A stretch of 64,000 nucleotides of DNA from Taudactylus pleione (Eukaryota > Chordata > Amphibia > Anura > Myobatrachidae). The notes under the pieces are model-generated. The model had not been told where the DNA came from. It did no database searches and was given only the letters and a program-made list of their open reading frames with translations. Of the stretch, positions 15,301 to 29,500 are shown piece after piece. The position numbers and the translations under genes are program-made. The stretch lies in assembly GCA_031769625.1 (NCBI GenBank), contig JAUIMM010000579.1:1364001-1428000 (forward strand). The letters run 5' to 3'. How positions within the stretch are numbered: position 1 is the stretch's first letter; each line of letters begins with the position of its first letter.

Positions 15301-17603
15301 ACAGATAAGTGTATAGTGTATGCCCAGCATTAGTGATAGACAGATATGTGACAGATAAGTGTATAGTGTATGCCCAGCATTAGTGATAGACAAATATGTG
15401 ACAGATAAGTGTATAGTGTATGCCCAGCATTAGTGATAGACAGATATGTGACAGATAAGTGTATAGTGTATGCCCAGCATTAGTGATAGACAGATATGTA
15501 ACAGATAAGTGTATAGTGTATACCCAGCATTAGTGATAGACAGATATGTGACAGATAAGTGTATAGTGTATGCCCAGCATTAGTGATAGACAGATATGTG
15601 ACAGATAAGTGTATAGTGTATGCCCAGCATTAGTGATAGACAGATGTGACAGATAAGTGTATAGTGTATGCCCAGCATTAGTGATAGACAGATATGTGAC
15701 AGATAAGTGTATAGTGTATACCCAGCATTAGTGATAGACAGATATGTGACAGATAAGTGTATAGTGTATGCCCAGCATTAGTGATAGACAGATATGTGAC
15801 AGATAAGTGTATAGTGTATGCCTAGCATTAGTGATAGACAGATGTGACAGATAAGTGTATAGTGTATACCCAGCATTAGTGATAGACAGATATGTGACAG
15901 ATAAGTGTATAGTGTATGCCCAGCATTAGTGACAGACAGATATGTGACAGATAAGAGTATAGTGTATACCCAGCATTAGTGATAGACAGATATGTGACAG
16001 ATAAGTGTATAGTGTATACCCAGCATTAGTGATAGACAGATATGTGACAGATACGTGTATAGTGTATACCCAGCATTAGTGACAGACAGATATGTGACAG
16101 ATAAGTGTATAGTGTATGCCCAGCATTAGTGACAGACAGACAGATATGTGACAGATAAGTGTATAGTGTATGCCCAGCATTAGTGATAGACAGATATGTG
16201 ACAGATAAGTGTATAGTGTATGCCCAGCATTAGTGACAGACAGACAGATATGTGACAGATAAGTGTATAGTGTATGCCCAGCATTAGAGACAGACAGATA
16301 TGTGACAGATAAGTGTATAGTGTATACCCAGCATTAGTGACAGACAGATATGTGACAGATAAGTGTATAGTGTATTCCCAGCATTAGTGACAGACAGACA
16401 GATATGTGACAGATAAGTGTATAGTGTATACCCAGCATTAGTGATAGACAGATATGTGACAGATAAGTGTATAGTGTATACCCAGCATTAGTGATAGATA
16501 TGTGACAGATAAGTGTATAGTGTATGCCCAGCATTAGTGACAGACAGACAGAAATGTGACAGATAAGTGTATAGTGTATGCCCAGCATTAGTGACAGACA
16601 GACAGATATGTGACAGATAAGGGTATAGTGTATGCCCAGCATTAGTGACAGACAGATATGTGACAGATAAGTGTATAGTGTATTCCCAGCATTAGTGACA
16701 GACAGACAGATATGTGACAGATAAGTGTATAGTGTATACCCAGCATTAGTGACAGACAGATATGTGACAGATAAGGGTATAGTGTATGCCCAGCATTAGT
16801 GATAGACATATATGTGACAGATAAGTGTATAGTGTATGCCTAGCATTAGTGATAGACAGATGTGACAGATAAGTGTATAGTGTATGCCCAGCATTAGTGA
16901 TAGACAGATATGTGACAGATAAGTGTATAGTGTATACCCAGCATTAGTGATAGACAGAAATGTGACAGATAAGTGTATAGTGTATGCCCAGCATTAGTGA
17001 CAGACAGATATGTGACAGATAAGTGTATAGTGTATGCCCAGCATTAGTGATAGACAGATATGTGACAGATAAGTGTATAGTGTATACCCAGCATTAGTGA
17101 CAGACAGATATGTGACAGATAAGTGTATAGTGTATACCCAGCATTAGTGATAGACAGATATGTGACAGATAAGTGTATAGTGTATGCCCAGCATTAGTGA
17201 TAGACAGATATGTGACAGATAAGTGTATAGTGTATATCCAGCATTTGAGATAGACAGATATGTGACAGATGAGTGTATAGTGTATATCCAGCATTAGTGA
17301 TAGACAGATATGTGACAGATAAGTGTATAGTGTATGCCCAGCATTAGTGATAGACAGATATGTGACAGATAAGTGTATAGTGTATGCCCAGCATTAGTGA
17401 TAGACAGATATGTGACAGATAAGTGTATAGTGTATGCCTAGCATTAGTGATAGACAGATATGTGACAGATAAGTGTATAGTGTATACCCAGCATTAGTGA
17501 TAGATATGTGACATATAAGTGTATAGTGTATGCCCAGCATTAGTGATAGACAGATATGTGACAGATAAGTGTATAGTGTATGCCCAGCATTAGTGATAGA
17601 CAG
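9390..17603 (+). repeat. 4,074-bp tandem duplication within the satellite
   Basis: Rare variants recur exactly 4,074 bp apart: the CAGTCAGATATG unit (9551 and 13625), TGACCGATAAG (near 9971 and 14045), GCCTAGCAT (near 11000 and 15074), CAGCATGAGT (near 11051 and 15125), and identical series at 12260-12568 and 16334-16642 and at 13020-13220 and 17094-17294. The match starts near 9390 and stops near 17603, where CAGACGGATA replaces CAGACAGATA and the unit order then differs. Each copy also contains an internal repeat of about 350 bp at a 650-bp offset. The constant offset means no monomer was gained or lost since duplication, so it is recent. Confidence 0.9.
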
Positions 17604-18300
17604 ACGGATATGTGACAGATAAGTGTATAGTGTATGCCCAGCATTAGTGACAGACAGATATGTGACAGATATGTGTATAGTGTATGCCCAGCATTAGTGA
17701 TAGACAGATATGTGACAGATATGTGTATAGTGTATATCCAGCATTAGTGATAGACAGATATGTGACAGATAAGTGTATAGTGTATGCCCAGCATTAGTGA
17801 CAGACAGATATGTGACAGATAAGTGTATAGTGTATGCCCAGCATTAGCGATACAGATAAGTGTATAGTGTATACCCAGCATTAGTGATAGACAGATATGT
17901 GACAGATAAGTGTATAGTGTATACCCAGCATTAGTGATAGACAGATATGTGACAGATAAGTGTATAGTGTATACCCAGCATTAGTGATAGACAGATATGT
18001 GACAGATAAGTGTATAGTGTATGCCCAGCATTAGTGATAGACAGATATGTGACAGATAAGTGTATAGTGTATGCCCAGCATTAGTGATAGACAGATATGC
18101 GACAGATAAGTGTATAGTGTATGCCCAGCATTAGTGATAGACAGATATGTGACAGATAAGTGTATAGTGTATACCCAGCATTAGTGATAGACAGATATGT
18201 GACAGATAAGTGTATAGTGTATACCCAGCATTAGTGATAGACAGATATGTGACAGATAAGTGTATAGTGTATGCCCAGCATTAGTGATAGACAGATATGT

Positions 18301-18590
18301 GACCGATAAGTGTATAGTGTATTCCCAGCATTAGTGATAGACAGATATGTGACAGATAAGAGTATAGTGTATTCCCAGCATTAGTGATAGACAGATATGT
18401 GACCGATAAGTGTATAGTGTATTCCCAGCATTAGTGATAGACAGATATGTGACCGATAAGTGTATAGTGTATTCCCAGCATTAGTGATAGACAGATATGT
18501 GACCGATAAGTGTATAGTGTATTCCCAGCATTAGTGATAGACAGATATGTGACCGATAAGTGTATAGTGTATTCCCAGCATTAGTGATAG
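18301..18590 (+). repeat. Run of six near-identical variant monomers
   Basis: Six successive 50-bp units end in ATTCCC, a rare variant elsewhere, and five of the six carry ACCGATAAG in place of ACAGATAAG. One (near 18351) has ACAGATAAGAG. This is local amplification of one variant. Confidence 0.85.
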
Positions 18591-19080
18591 ACAGATATGT
18601 GACAGATAAGTGTATAGTGTATGCCCAGCATTAGTGATAGACAGATATGTGACAGATAAGAGTATAGTGTATACCCAGCATTAGTGATAGACAGATATGT
18701 GACAGATAAGTGTATAGTGTATGCCCAGCATTAGTGATAGACAGACAGATATGTGACAGATAAGTGTATAGTGTATACCCAGCATTAGTGATAGACAGAT
18801 ATGTGACAGATAGGTGTATAGTGTATGCCCAGCATTAGTGATAGACAGATATGTGACAGATAAGTGTATAGTGTATGCCCAGCATTAGTGATAGACAGAC
18901 AGATATGTGACAGATAAGTGTATAGTGTATGCCCAGCATTAGTGATAGACAGATATGTGACAGATAAGTGTATAGTGTATGCCCAGCATTAGTGATAGAC
19001 AGATATGTGACAGATAAGTGTATAGTGTATGCCCAGCATTAGTGATAGACAGACAGATATGTGACAGATAAGTGTATAGT

Positions 19081-19570
19081 GTATGCCCAGCATTAGTAAT
19101 AGACAGACAGATATGTGACAGATAAGTGTAAAGTGTATACCCAGCATTAGTGATAGACAGATATGTGACAGATAGGTGTATAGTGTATGCCCAGCATTAG
19201 TGATAGACAGATATGTGACAGATAAGTGTATAGTGTATGCCCAGCATTAGTGACAGACAGATATGTGACAGATAAGTGTATAGTGTATGCCCAGCATTAG
19301 TGATAGACAGATATGTGACAGATAAGTGTATAGTGTATACCCAGCATTAGTGATAGACAGATATGTGACAGATAAGTGTATAGTGTATACCCAGCATTAG
19401 TGATAGATATGTAACAGATAAGTGTATAGTGTATACCCAGCATTAGTGACAGAGAGATATGTGACAGATAAGTATATAGTGTATGCCCAGCATTAGTGAT
19501 AGACAGATATGTGACAGATAAGTGTATAGTGTATACCCAGCATTAGTGACAGACAGATATGTGACAGATA
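19081..19570 (+). repeat. Higher-order repeat block, copy 1 of 3
   Basis: The block holds the marker series TAGATATGTAACAG (19405), GACAGAGAGATATG (19449) and AAGTATATAG (19471). The same series recurs at 23690-24480 and 27860-28815. It also shares AAGTGTAAAGTG (19125) with the third block (near 27913). Confidence 0.75.
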
Positions 19571-20399
19571 AGTGTATAGTGTATGCCCAGCATTAGTGAC
19601 AGACAGATATGTGACCGATAAGTGTATAGTGTATGCCCAGCATTAGTGACAGACAGAGATGTGACAGATAAGTGTATAGTGTATATCCAGCATTAGTGAT
19701 AGACAGACAGATATGTGACAGATAAGTGTATAGTGTATGCCCAGCATTAGTGACAGACAGATATGTGACAGATAAGTGTATAGTGTATGCCCAGCATTAG
19801 TGATAGACAGATATGTGACAGATAAGTGTATAGTGTATATCCAGCATTAGTGATAGACAGATATGTGACAGATAAGTGTATAGTGTATGCCCAGCATTAG
19901 TGATAGACAGAAATGTGACAGATAAGTGTATAGTGTATGCCCAGAATTAGTGATAGACAGTCAGATATGTGATAGATAAGTGTATAGTGTATGCCCAGCA
20001 TTAGTGACAGACAGATATGTGACAGATAAGTGTATAGTGTATACCCAGCATTAGTGATAGACAGATATGTGACAGATGAGTGTATAGTGTATGCCCAGCA
20101 TTAGGGATAGACAGATATGTGACAGATATGTGTATAGTGTATGCCCAGCATTAGTGATAGACAGATATGTGACAGATAAGTGTATAGTGTATGCCCAGCA
20201 TTAGTGATAGACAGATATGTGACAGATGAGTGTATAGTGTATACCCAGCATTAGTGATAGACAGATATGTGACAGATAAGTGTATAGTGTATGCCCAGCA
20301 TTAGTGATAGACAGATATGTGACAGATAAGTGTATAGTGTATGCCCAGCATTAGTGATAGACAGATATGTGACAGATAAGTGTATAGTGTATGCCCAGC

Positions 20400-20600
20400 A
20401 TTAGTGATAGATATGTGACAGATAAGTGTATAGTGTATACCCAGCATTAGTGACAGACAGACATGTGACAGATAAGTGTATAGTGTATGCCCAGCATTAG
20501 TGACAGACAGATATGTGACAGATAAGTGTATAGTGTATGCCCAGCATTAGTGATAAACAGATATGTGACAGATAAGTGTATAGTGTATGCCCAGCATTAG
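20400..20600 (+). repeat. Satellite block shared with 62320-62500
   Basis: A four-unit series (GATAGATATG, GACAGACAGACATG, GACAGACAGATATG, GATAAACAGATATG) is identical at both places, 41,920 bp apart on this sequence. The rare short units described for 20851-21020 follow here, and similar ones follow the second copy near 63011-63098. Confidence 0.75.
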
Positions 20601-20850
20601 TGACAGACAGATATGTGACAGATAAGTGTATAGTGTATGCCCAGCATTAGTGACAGACAGATATGTGACAGATAAGTGTATAGTGTATGCCCAGCATTAG
20701 TGATAGACAGATATGTGACAGATAAGTGCATAGTGTATGCCCAGCATTAGTGATAGACAGATAAGTGACAGATAAGTGTATAGTGTATGCCCAGCATTAG
20801 TGACAGACAGATATGTGACAGATAAGTGTATAGTGTATGCCCAGCATTAG

Positions 20851-21020
20851 TGATAGACAGATATGTGACAGATGTGTATAGTGTATGCCCAGCATTAGTG
20901 ATAGACAGATAAGTCTATAGTGTATGCCCAGCATTAGTGATAAGACAGATATGTGACAGATGTGTATAGTGTATGCCCAGCATTAGTGATAGACAGATAA
21001 GTGTATAGTGTATGCCCAGC
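20851..21020 (+). repeat. Paired short monomers (48 bp and 39 bp)
   Basis: A unit lacking AA (CAGATGTGTATAG) is followed by a unit lacking 11 bp (GATAGACAGATAAGT). The pair occurs twice here and again near 45808-45890 and 63011-63098. Confidence 0.75.
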
Positions 21021-23689
21021 ATTAGTGACAGACAGATATGTGACAGATAAGTGTATAGTGTATGCCCAGCATTAGTGATAGACAGACAGATATGTGACAG
21101 ATAAGTGTATAGTGTATACCCAGCATTAGTGATAGACAGAAATGTGACAGATAAGTGTATAGTGTATACCCAGCATTAGTGATAGACAGACAGATATGTG
21201 ACAGATAAGTGTATAGTGTATACCCAGCATTAGTGATAGACAGATATGTGACAGATAAGTGTATAGTGTATACCCAGCATTAGTGATAGACAGATATGTG
21301 ACAGATAAGTGTATAGTGTATACCCAGCATTAGTGATAGACAGATATGTGACAGATAAGTGTATAGTGTATGCCCAGCATTAGTAATAGACAGACAGATA
21401 TGTGACAGATAAGTGTATAGTGTATACCCAGCATTAGTGATAGACAGATATGTGACAGATAAGTGTATAGTGTATACCCAGCATTAGTGATAGACAGATA
21501 TGTGACAGATAAGTGTATAGTGTATGCCCAGCATTAGTGATAGACAGATATGTGACAGATAAGTGTATAGTGTATACCCAGCATTAGTGATAGACAGATA
21601 TGTGACAGATAAGTGTATATTGTATACCCAGCATTAGTGATAGACAGATATGTGACAGATAAGTGTATAGTGTATACCCAGCATTAGTGATAGACAGATA
21701 TGTGACAGATAAGTGTATAGTGTATGCCCAGCATTAGTGATAGACAGATATGTGACAGATAAGTGTATAGTGTATACCCAGCATTAGTGATAGACAGATA
21801 TGTGACAGATAAGTGTATAGTGTATGCCCAGCATTAGTAATAGACAGACAGATATGTGACAGATAAGTGTATAGTGTATGCCCAGCATTAGTGATAGACA
21901 GATATGTGACAGATAAGTGTATAGTGTATACCCAGCATTAGTGATAGACAGATATGTGACAGATAAGTGTATAGTGTATACCCAGCATTAGTGTTAGACA
22001 GACAGATATGTGACAGATAAGTGTATAGTGTATGCCCAGCATTAGTGATAGACAGATATGTGACAGATAAGTGTATAGTGTATACCCAGCATTAGTGATA
22101 GACAGATATGTGACAGATAAGTGTATAGTGTATACCCAGCATTAGTGATAGACAGATATGTGACAGATAAGTGTATAGTGTATGCCCAGCATTAGTGATA
22201 GACAGATATGTGACAGATAAGTGTATAGTGTATGCCCAGCATTAGTGATAGACAGATATGTGACAGATAAGTGTATAGTGTATGCCCAGCATTAGTGATA
22301 GACAGATATGTGACAGATAAGTGTATAGTGTATACCCAGCATTAGTGACAGACAGATATGTGACAGATAAGTGTATAGTGTATGCCCAGCATTAGTGATA
22401 GATATGTGACAGATAAGTGTATAGTGTATGCCCAGCATTAGTGACAGACAGATATGTGACAGATAAGTGTATAGTGTATGCCCAGCATTAGTGATAGACA
22501 GATATGTGACAGATAAGTGTATAGTGTATGCCCAGCATTAGTGATAGACAGATATGTGACAGATAAGTGTATAGTGTATGCCCAGCATTAGTGATAGATA
22601 TGTGACATATAAGTGTATAGTGTATACCCAGCATTAGTGACAGACAGATATGTGACAGATAAGTGTATAGTGTATGCCCAGCATTAGTGATAGACAGATA
22701 TGTGACAGATAAGTGTATAGTGTATGCCCAGCATTAGTGACAGACAGATATGTGACAGATAAGTGTATAGTGTATGCCCAGCATTAGTGATAGACAGATA
22801 TGTTACAGATAAGTGTATAGTGTATGCCCAGCATTAGTGATAGACAGACAGATATGTGACAGATAAGTGTATAGTGTATGCCCAGCATTAGTGACAGACA
22901 GATATGTGACAGATAAGTGTATAGTGTATGCCCAGCATTAGTGACAGACAGATATGTGACAGATAAGTGTATAGTGTATGCCCAGCATTAGTGACAGACA
23001 GATATGTGACAGATAAGTGTATAGTGTATGCCCAGCATTAGTGATAGACAGATATGTGACAGATAAGTGTATAGTGTATGCCTAGCATTAGTGATAGACA
23101 GATATTTGACAGATAAGTGTATAGTGTATACCCAGCATTAGTGATAGACAGATATGTGACAGATAAGTGTATAGTGTATACCCAGCATTAGTGATAGACA
23201 GATATGTGACAGATAAGTGTATAGTGTATACCCAGCATTAGTGATAGACAGATATGTGACAGATAAGTGTATAGTGTATGCCCAGCATTAGTGATAGACA
23301 GATATGTGACAGATGTGTATAGTGTATACCCAGCATTAGTGATAGACAGATATGTGACAGATAAGTGTATAGTGTATGCCCAGCATTAGTAATAGACAGA
23401 CAGATATGTGACAGATAAGTGTATAGTGTATGCCCAGCATTAGTGATAGACAGATATGTGACAGATAAGTGTATAGTGTATGCCCAGCATTAGAGATAGA
23501 CAGATATGTGACAGATAAGTGTATAGTGTATGCCCAGCATTAGTGACAGACAGATATGTGACAGATAAGTGTATAGTGTATACCCAGCATTAGTGATAGA
23601 CAGATATGTGACAGATAAGTGTATAGTGTATGCCCAGTATTAGTGATAGACAGATATGTGACAGATAAGTGTATAGTGTATGCCCAGCA

Positions 23690-24480
23690 TTAGTGATAGA
23701 CAGACAGATATGTGACAGATAAGTGTATAGTGTATGCCCAGCATTAGTGACAGACAGATATGTGACAGATAAGTGTATAGTGTATGCCCAGCATTAGTGA
23801 TAGACAGATATGTGACAGATAAGTGTATAGTGTATACCCAGCATTAGTGATAGACAGATATGTGATAGATAAGTGTATAGTGTATACCCAGCATTAGTGA
23901 TAGATATGTAACAGATAAGTGTATAGTGTATACCCAGCATTAGTGACAGAGAGATATGTGACAGATAAGTATATAGTGTATGCCCAGCATTAGTGATAGA
24001 CAGATATGTGACAGATAAGTGTATAGTGTATACCCAGCATTAGTGATAGACAGACAGATATGTGACAGATAAGTGTATAGTGTATGCCCAGCATTAGTGA
24101 TAGACAGATATGTGACAGATAAGTGTATAGTGTATGCCCAGCATTAGTGATAGACAGATATGTGACAGATAAGTGTATAGTGTATGCCCAGCATTAGTGA
24201 CAGACAGATATGTGACAGATAAGTGTATAGTGTATGCCCAGCATTAGTGACAGACAGATATGTGACAGATAAGTGTATAGTGTATGCCCAGCATTAGTGA
24301 TAGACAGATATGTGATAGATAAGTGAATAGTGTATACCCAGCATAAGTGATAGACAGATATGTGACAGATAAGTGTATAGTGTATGCCCAGCATTAGTGA
24401 TAGACAGACAGATATGTGACAGATAAGTGTATATTGTATGCCCAGCATTAGTGATAGACAGATATGTGACATATAAGTGT
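23690..24480 (+). repeat. Higher-order repeat block, copy 2 of 3
   Basis: The markers TAGATATGTAACAG (near 23902), GACAGAGAGATATG and AAGTATATAG recur here. The segment 24194-24472 matches 28531-28809 almost exactly at an offset of 4,337 bp, while the earlier markers are 4,241 bp apart, so about two units were gained or lost between them. Confidence 0.75.
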
Positions 24481-26786
24481 ATAGTGTATACCCAGCATTA
24501 GTGATAGACAGATATGTGACAGATAAGTGTATAGTGTATGCCCAGCATTAGTGATAGACAGATATGTGACATATAAGTGTATAGTGTATGCCCAGCATTA
24601 GTGATAGACAGATATGTGACAGATAAGTGTATAGTGTATGCCCAGCTTTAGTGATAGATATGTGACCGATGTGTATAGTGTATGCCCAGCATTAGTGATA
24701 GACAGATATGTGACAGATAAGTGTATAGTGTATGCCCAGCATTAGTGACAGACAGATATGTGACAGATAAGTGTATAGTGTATACCCAGCATTAGTAATA
24801 GACAGACAGATATGTGACAGATAAGTGTATAGTGTATGCCCAGCATTAGTGATAGACAGATATGTGACAGATAAGTGTATAGTGTATACCCAGCATTAGT
24901 GATAGACAGATATGTGACAGATAAGTGTATAGTGTATACCCAGCATTAGTGACAGACAGATATGTGACAGATAAGTGTATAGTGTATGCCCAGCATTAGT
25001 GATAGACAGATATGTTACAGATAAGTGTATAGTGTATACCCAGCATTAGTGACAGATAGGTATGTGACAGATAAGTGTATAGTGTATACCCAGCATTAGT
25101 GATAGACAGATATGTGACAGATAAGTGTATAGTGTATGCCCAGCATTAGTGATAGACAGAGATGTGACAGATAAGTGTATAGTGTATGCCCAGCATTAGT
25201 GATAGACAGACAGATATGTGACAGATAAGTGTATAGTGTATGCCCAGCATTAGTGATAGACAGACAGATATGTGACAGATAAGTGTATAGTGTATGCCCA
25301 GCATTAGTGACAGACAGATATGTGACAGATAAGTGTATAGTGTATACCCAGCATTAGTGATAGACAGATATGTGACAGATAAGTGTATAGTGTATACCCA
25401 GCATTAGTGATAGACAGATATGTGAGAGATAAGTGTATAGTGTATACCCAGCATTAGTGATAGACAGATATGTGACAGATAAGTGTATAGTGTATACCCA
25501 GCATTAGTGATAGACAGATATGTGACAGATAAGTGTATAGTGTATGCCCAGCATTAGTGACAGACAGATATGTGACATATAAGTGTATAGTGTATGCCCA
25601 GCATTAGTGATAGACAGATATGTGACAGATAAGTGTATAGTGTATACCCAGCATTAGTGATAGACAGATATGTGACAGATAAGTGTATAGTGTATGCCCA
25701 GCATTAGTGATAGACAGATATGTGACAGATAAGTGTATAGTGTATGCCCAGCATTAGTGACAGACAGATATGTGACATATAAGTGTATAGTGTATGCCCA
25801 GCATTAGTGATAGACAGACAGATATGTGACAGATAAGTGTATATTGTATGCCCAGCATTAGTGATAGACAGATATGTGACATATAAGTGTATAGTGTATA
25901 CCCAGCATTAGTGATAGACAAATATGTGACAGATAAGTGTATAGTGTATGCCCAGCATTAGTGATAGACAGATATGTGACAGATAAGTGTATAGTGTATG
26001 CCCAGCATTAGTGACAGACAGATATGTGACAGATAAGTGTATATTGTATGCCCAGCATTAGTGATAGACAGATATGTGACATATAAGTGTATAGTGTATA
26101 CCCAGCATTAGTGATAGACAAATATGTGACAGATAAGTGTATAGTGTATGCCCAGCATTAGTGATAGACAGATATGTGACAGATAAGTGTATAGTGTATG
26201 CCCAGCATTAGTGATAGACAGATATGTGACAGATAAGTGTATAGTGTATACCCAGCATTAGTGATAGACAGATATGTGACAGATAAGTGTATAGTGTATG
26301 CCCAGCATTAGTAATAGACAGACAGATATGTGACAGATAAGTGTATAGTGTATGCCCAGCATTAGTGATAGACAGATATGTGACAGATAAGTGTATAGTG
26401 TATGCCCAGCATTAGTGTAGACAGATATGTGACAGATAAGTGTATAGTGTATACCCAGCATTAGTGATAGACAGATATGTGACAGATAAGTGTATAGTGT
26501 ATGCCCAGCATTAGTGATAGACAGACAGATATGTGACAGATAAGTGTATATTGTATGCCCAGCATTAGTGATAGACAGATATGTGACATATAAGTGTATA
26601 GTGTATACCCAGCATTAGTGATAGACAAATATGTGACAGATAAGTGTATAGTGTATGCCCAGCATTAGTGATAGACAGATATGTGACAGATAAGTGTATA
26701 GTGTATGCCCAGCATTAGTGATAGACAGATATGTGACAGATAAGTGTATAGTGTATGCCCAGCATTAGTGACAGACAGATATGTGA

Positions 26787-27420
26787 CAGATAAGTGTATA
26801 GTGTATGACCAGCATTAGTGATAGATAGATATGTGACAGATAAGTGTATAGTGTATGCCCAGCATTAGTAATAGACAGACAGATATGTGACAGATAAGTG
26901 TATAGTGTATGCCCAGCATTAGTAATAGACAGACAGATATGTGACAGATAAGTGTATAGTGTATGCCCAGCATTAGTGATAGACAGATATGTGACAGATA
27001 AGTGTATAGTGTATGCCCAGCATTAGTGATAGACAGTTATGTGACAGATAAGTGTATAGTGTATGCCCAGCATTAGTGATAGACAGATATGTGACAGATA
27101 AGTGTAGAGTGTATACCCAGCATTAGTGACAGACAGATATGTGACAGATAAGTGTAGAGTGTATACCCAGCATTAGTGACAGACAGATATGTGACAGATA
27201 AGTGTATAGTGTATACCCAGCATTAGTGATAGACAGATATGTGACAGATAAGTGTATAGTGTATGCCCAGCATTAGTGATAGACAGATATGTGACAGATA
27301 AGTGTATAGTGTATGCCCAGCATTAGTGATAGACAGATATGTGACAGATAAGTGTATAGTGTATGCCCAGCATTAGTGATAGATAGATATGTGACAGATA
27401 AGTGTATAGTGTATGCCCAG
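26787..27420 (+). repeat. Satellite block duplicated at 28960-29500
   Basis: A GTATGACCAGC unit, a GTAATAGACAGACAG unit and two successive units with GTGTAGAGTGTATACCC occur here in that order, and again about 2.1-2.2 kb downstream (paired GTAGAG units near 27103 and 27153, and near 29219 and 29269). Confidence 0.65.
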
Positions 27421-27859
27421 CATTAGTAATAGACAGACAGATATGTGACAGATAAGTGTATAGTGTATGCCCAGCATTAGTAATAGACAGACAGATATGT
27501 GACAGATAAGTGTATAGTGTATGCCCAGCATTAGTGACAGACAGATATGTGACAGATAAGTGTATAGTGTATACCCAGCATTAGTGATAGACAGATATGT
27601 GACAGATAAGTGTATAGTGTATACCCAGCATTAGTGATAGACAGATATGTGACAGATAAGTGTATAGTGTATGCCCAGCATTAGTGATAGACAGACAGAT
27701 ATGTGACAGATAAGTGTATAGTGTATGCCCAGCATTAGTGATAGATATGTGACAGATGAGTGTATAGTGTATACCCAGCATTAGTGATAGACAGATATGT
27801 GACAGATAAGTGTATAGTGTATGCCCAGCATTAGTGACAGACAGATATGTGACAGATAA

Positions 27860-28815
27860 GTGTATAGTGTATGCCCAGCATTAGTAATAGACAGACAGAT
27901 ATGTGACAGATAAGTGTAAAGTGTATACCCAGCATTAGTGATAGACAGATATGTGACAGATAAGTGTATAGTGTATGCCCAGCATTAGTGACAGACAGAT
28001 ATGTGACAGATAAGTGTATAGTGTATGCCCAGCATTAGTGATAGACAGATATGTGACAGATAAGTGTATAGTGTATACCCAGCATTAGTGATAGACAGAT
28101 ATGTGACAGATAAGTGTATAGTGTATACCCAGCATTAGTGATAGATATGTAACAGATAAGTGTATAGTGTATACCCAGCATTAGTGACAGAGAGATATGT
28201 GACAGATAAGTATATAGTGTATGCCCAGCATTAGTGATAGACAGATATGTGACAGATAAGTGTATAGTGTATACCCAGCATTAGTGATAGACAGATATGT
28301 GACAGATAAGTGTATAGTGTATGCCCAGCATTAGTGATAGACAGATATGTGACAGATAAGTGTATAGTGTATGCCCAGCATTAGTGATAGACAGATATGT
28401 GACAGATAAGTGTATAGTGTATGCCCAGTATTAGTGACAGACAGATATGTGACAGATAAGTGTATAGTGTATGCCCAGCATTAGTGATAGACAGATATGT
28501 GATAGATAAGTATATAGTGTATGCCCAGCATTAGTGACAGACAGATATGTGACAGATAAGTGTATAGTGTATGCCCAGCATTAGTGACAGACAGATATGT
28601 GACAGATAAGTGTATAGTGTATGCCCAGCATTAGTGATAGACAGATATGTGATAGATAAGTGTATAGTGTATACCCAGCATAAGTGATAGACAGATATGT
28701 GACAGATAAGTGTATAGTGTATGCCCAGCATTAGTGATAGACAGACAGATATGTGACAGATAAGTGTATATTGTATGCCCAGCATTAGTGATAGACAGAT
28801 ATGTGACATATAAGT
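27860..28815 (+). repeat. Higher-order repeat block, copy 3 of 3
   Basis: This copy carries the same markers, TAGATATGTAACAG near 28143, then GACAGAGAGATATG and AAGTATATAG. It ends with the TATATTGTATGCCC and GACATATAAG pair that also occurs near 24430, 25840, 26040 and 26545. Confidence 0.75.
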
Positions 28816-28959
28816 GTATAGTGTGTACCCAGCATTAGTGATAGACAGATATGTGACAGATAAGTGTATAGTGTATGCCCAGCATTAGTGATAGACAGAT
28901 ATGTGACAGATAAGTGTATAGTGTATGCCCAGCATTAGTGACAGACAGATATGTGACAG

Positions 28960-29500
28960 ATAAGTGTATAGTGTATGACCAGCATTAGTGATAGACAGAT
29001 ATGTGACAGATAAGTGTATAGTGTATGCCCAGCATTAGTAATAGACAGACAGATATGTGACAGATAAGTGTATAGTGTATGCCCAGCATTAGTGATAGAC
29101 AGATATGTGACAGATAAGTGTATAGTGTATACCCAGCATTAGTGATAGACAGATATGTGACAGATAAGTGTATAGTGTATACCCAGCATTAGTGATAGAC
29201 AGATATGTGACAGATAAGTGTAGAGTGTATACCCAGCATTAGTGACAGACAGATATGTGACAGATAAGTGTAGAGTGTATACCCAGCATTAGTGACAGAC
29301 AGATATGTGACAGATAAGTGTATAGTGTATTCCCAGCATTAGTGATAGACAGATATGTGACAGATAAGTGTATAGTGTATGCCCAGCATTAGTGATAGAC
29401 AGATATGTTACAGATAAGTGTATAGTGTATGCCCAGCATTAGTGATAGACAGATATGTGACAGATAAGTGTATAGTGTATGCCCAGCATTAGTGATAGAC
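28960..29500 (+). repeat. Second copy of the 26787-27420 block
   Basis: The GTATGACCAGC, GTAATAGACAGACAG and paired GTGTAGAGTG units appear in the same order as the upstream block. Some units between the markers are missing. Confidence 0.65.
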
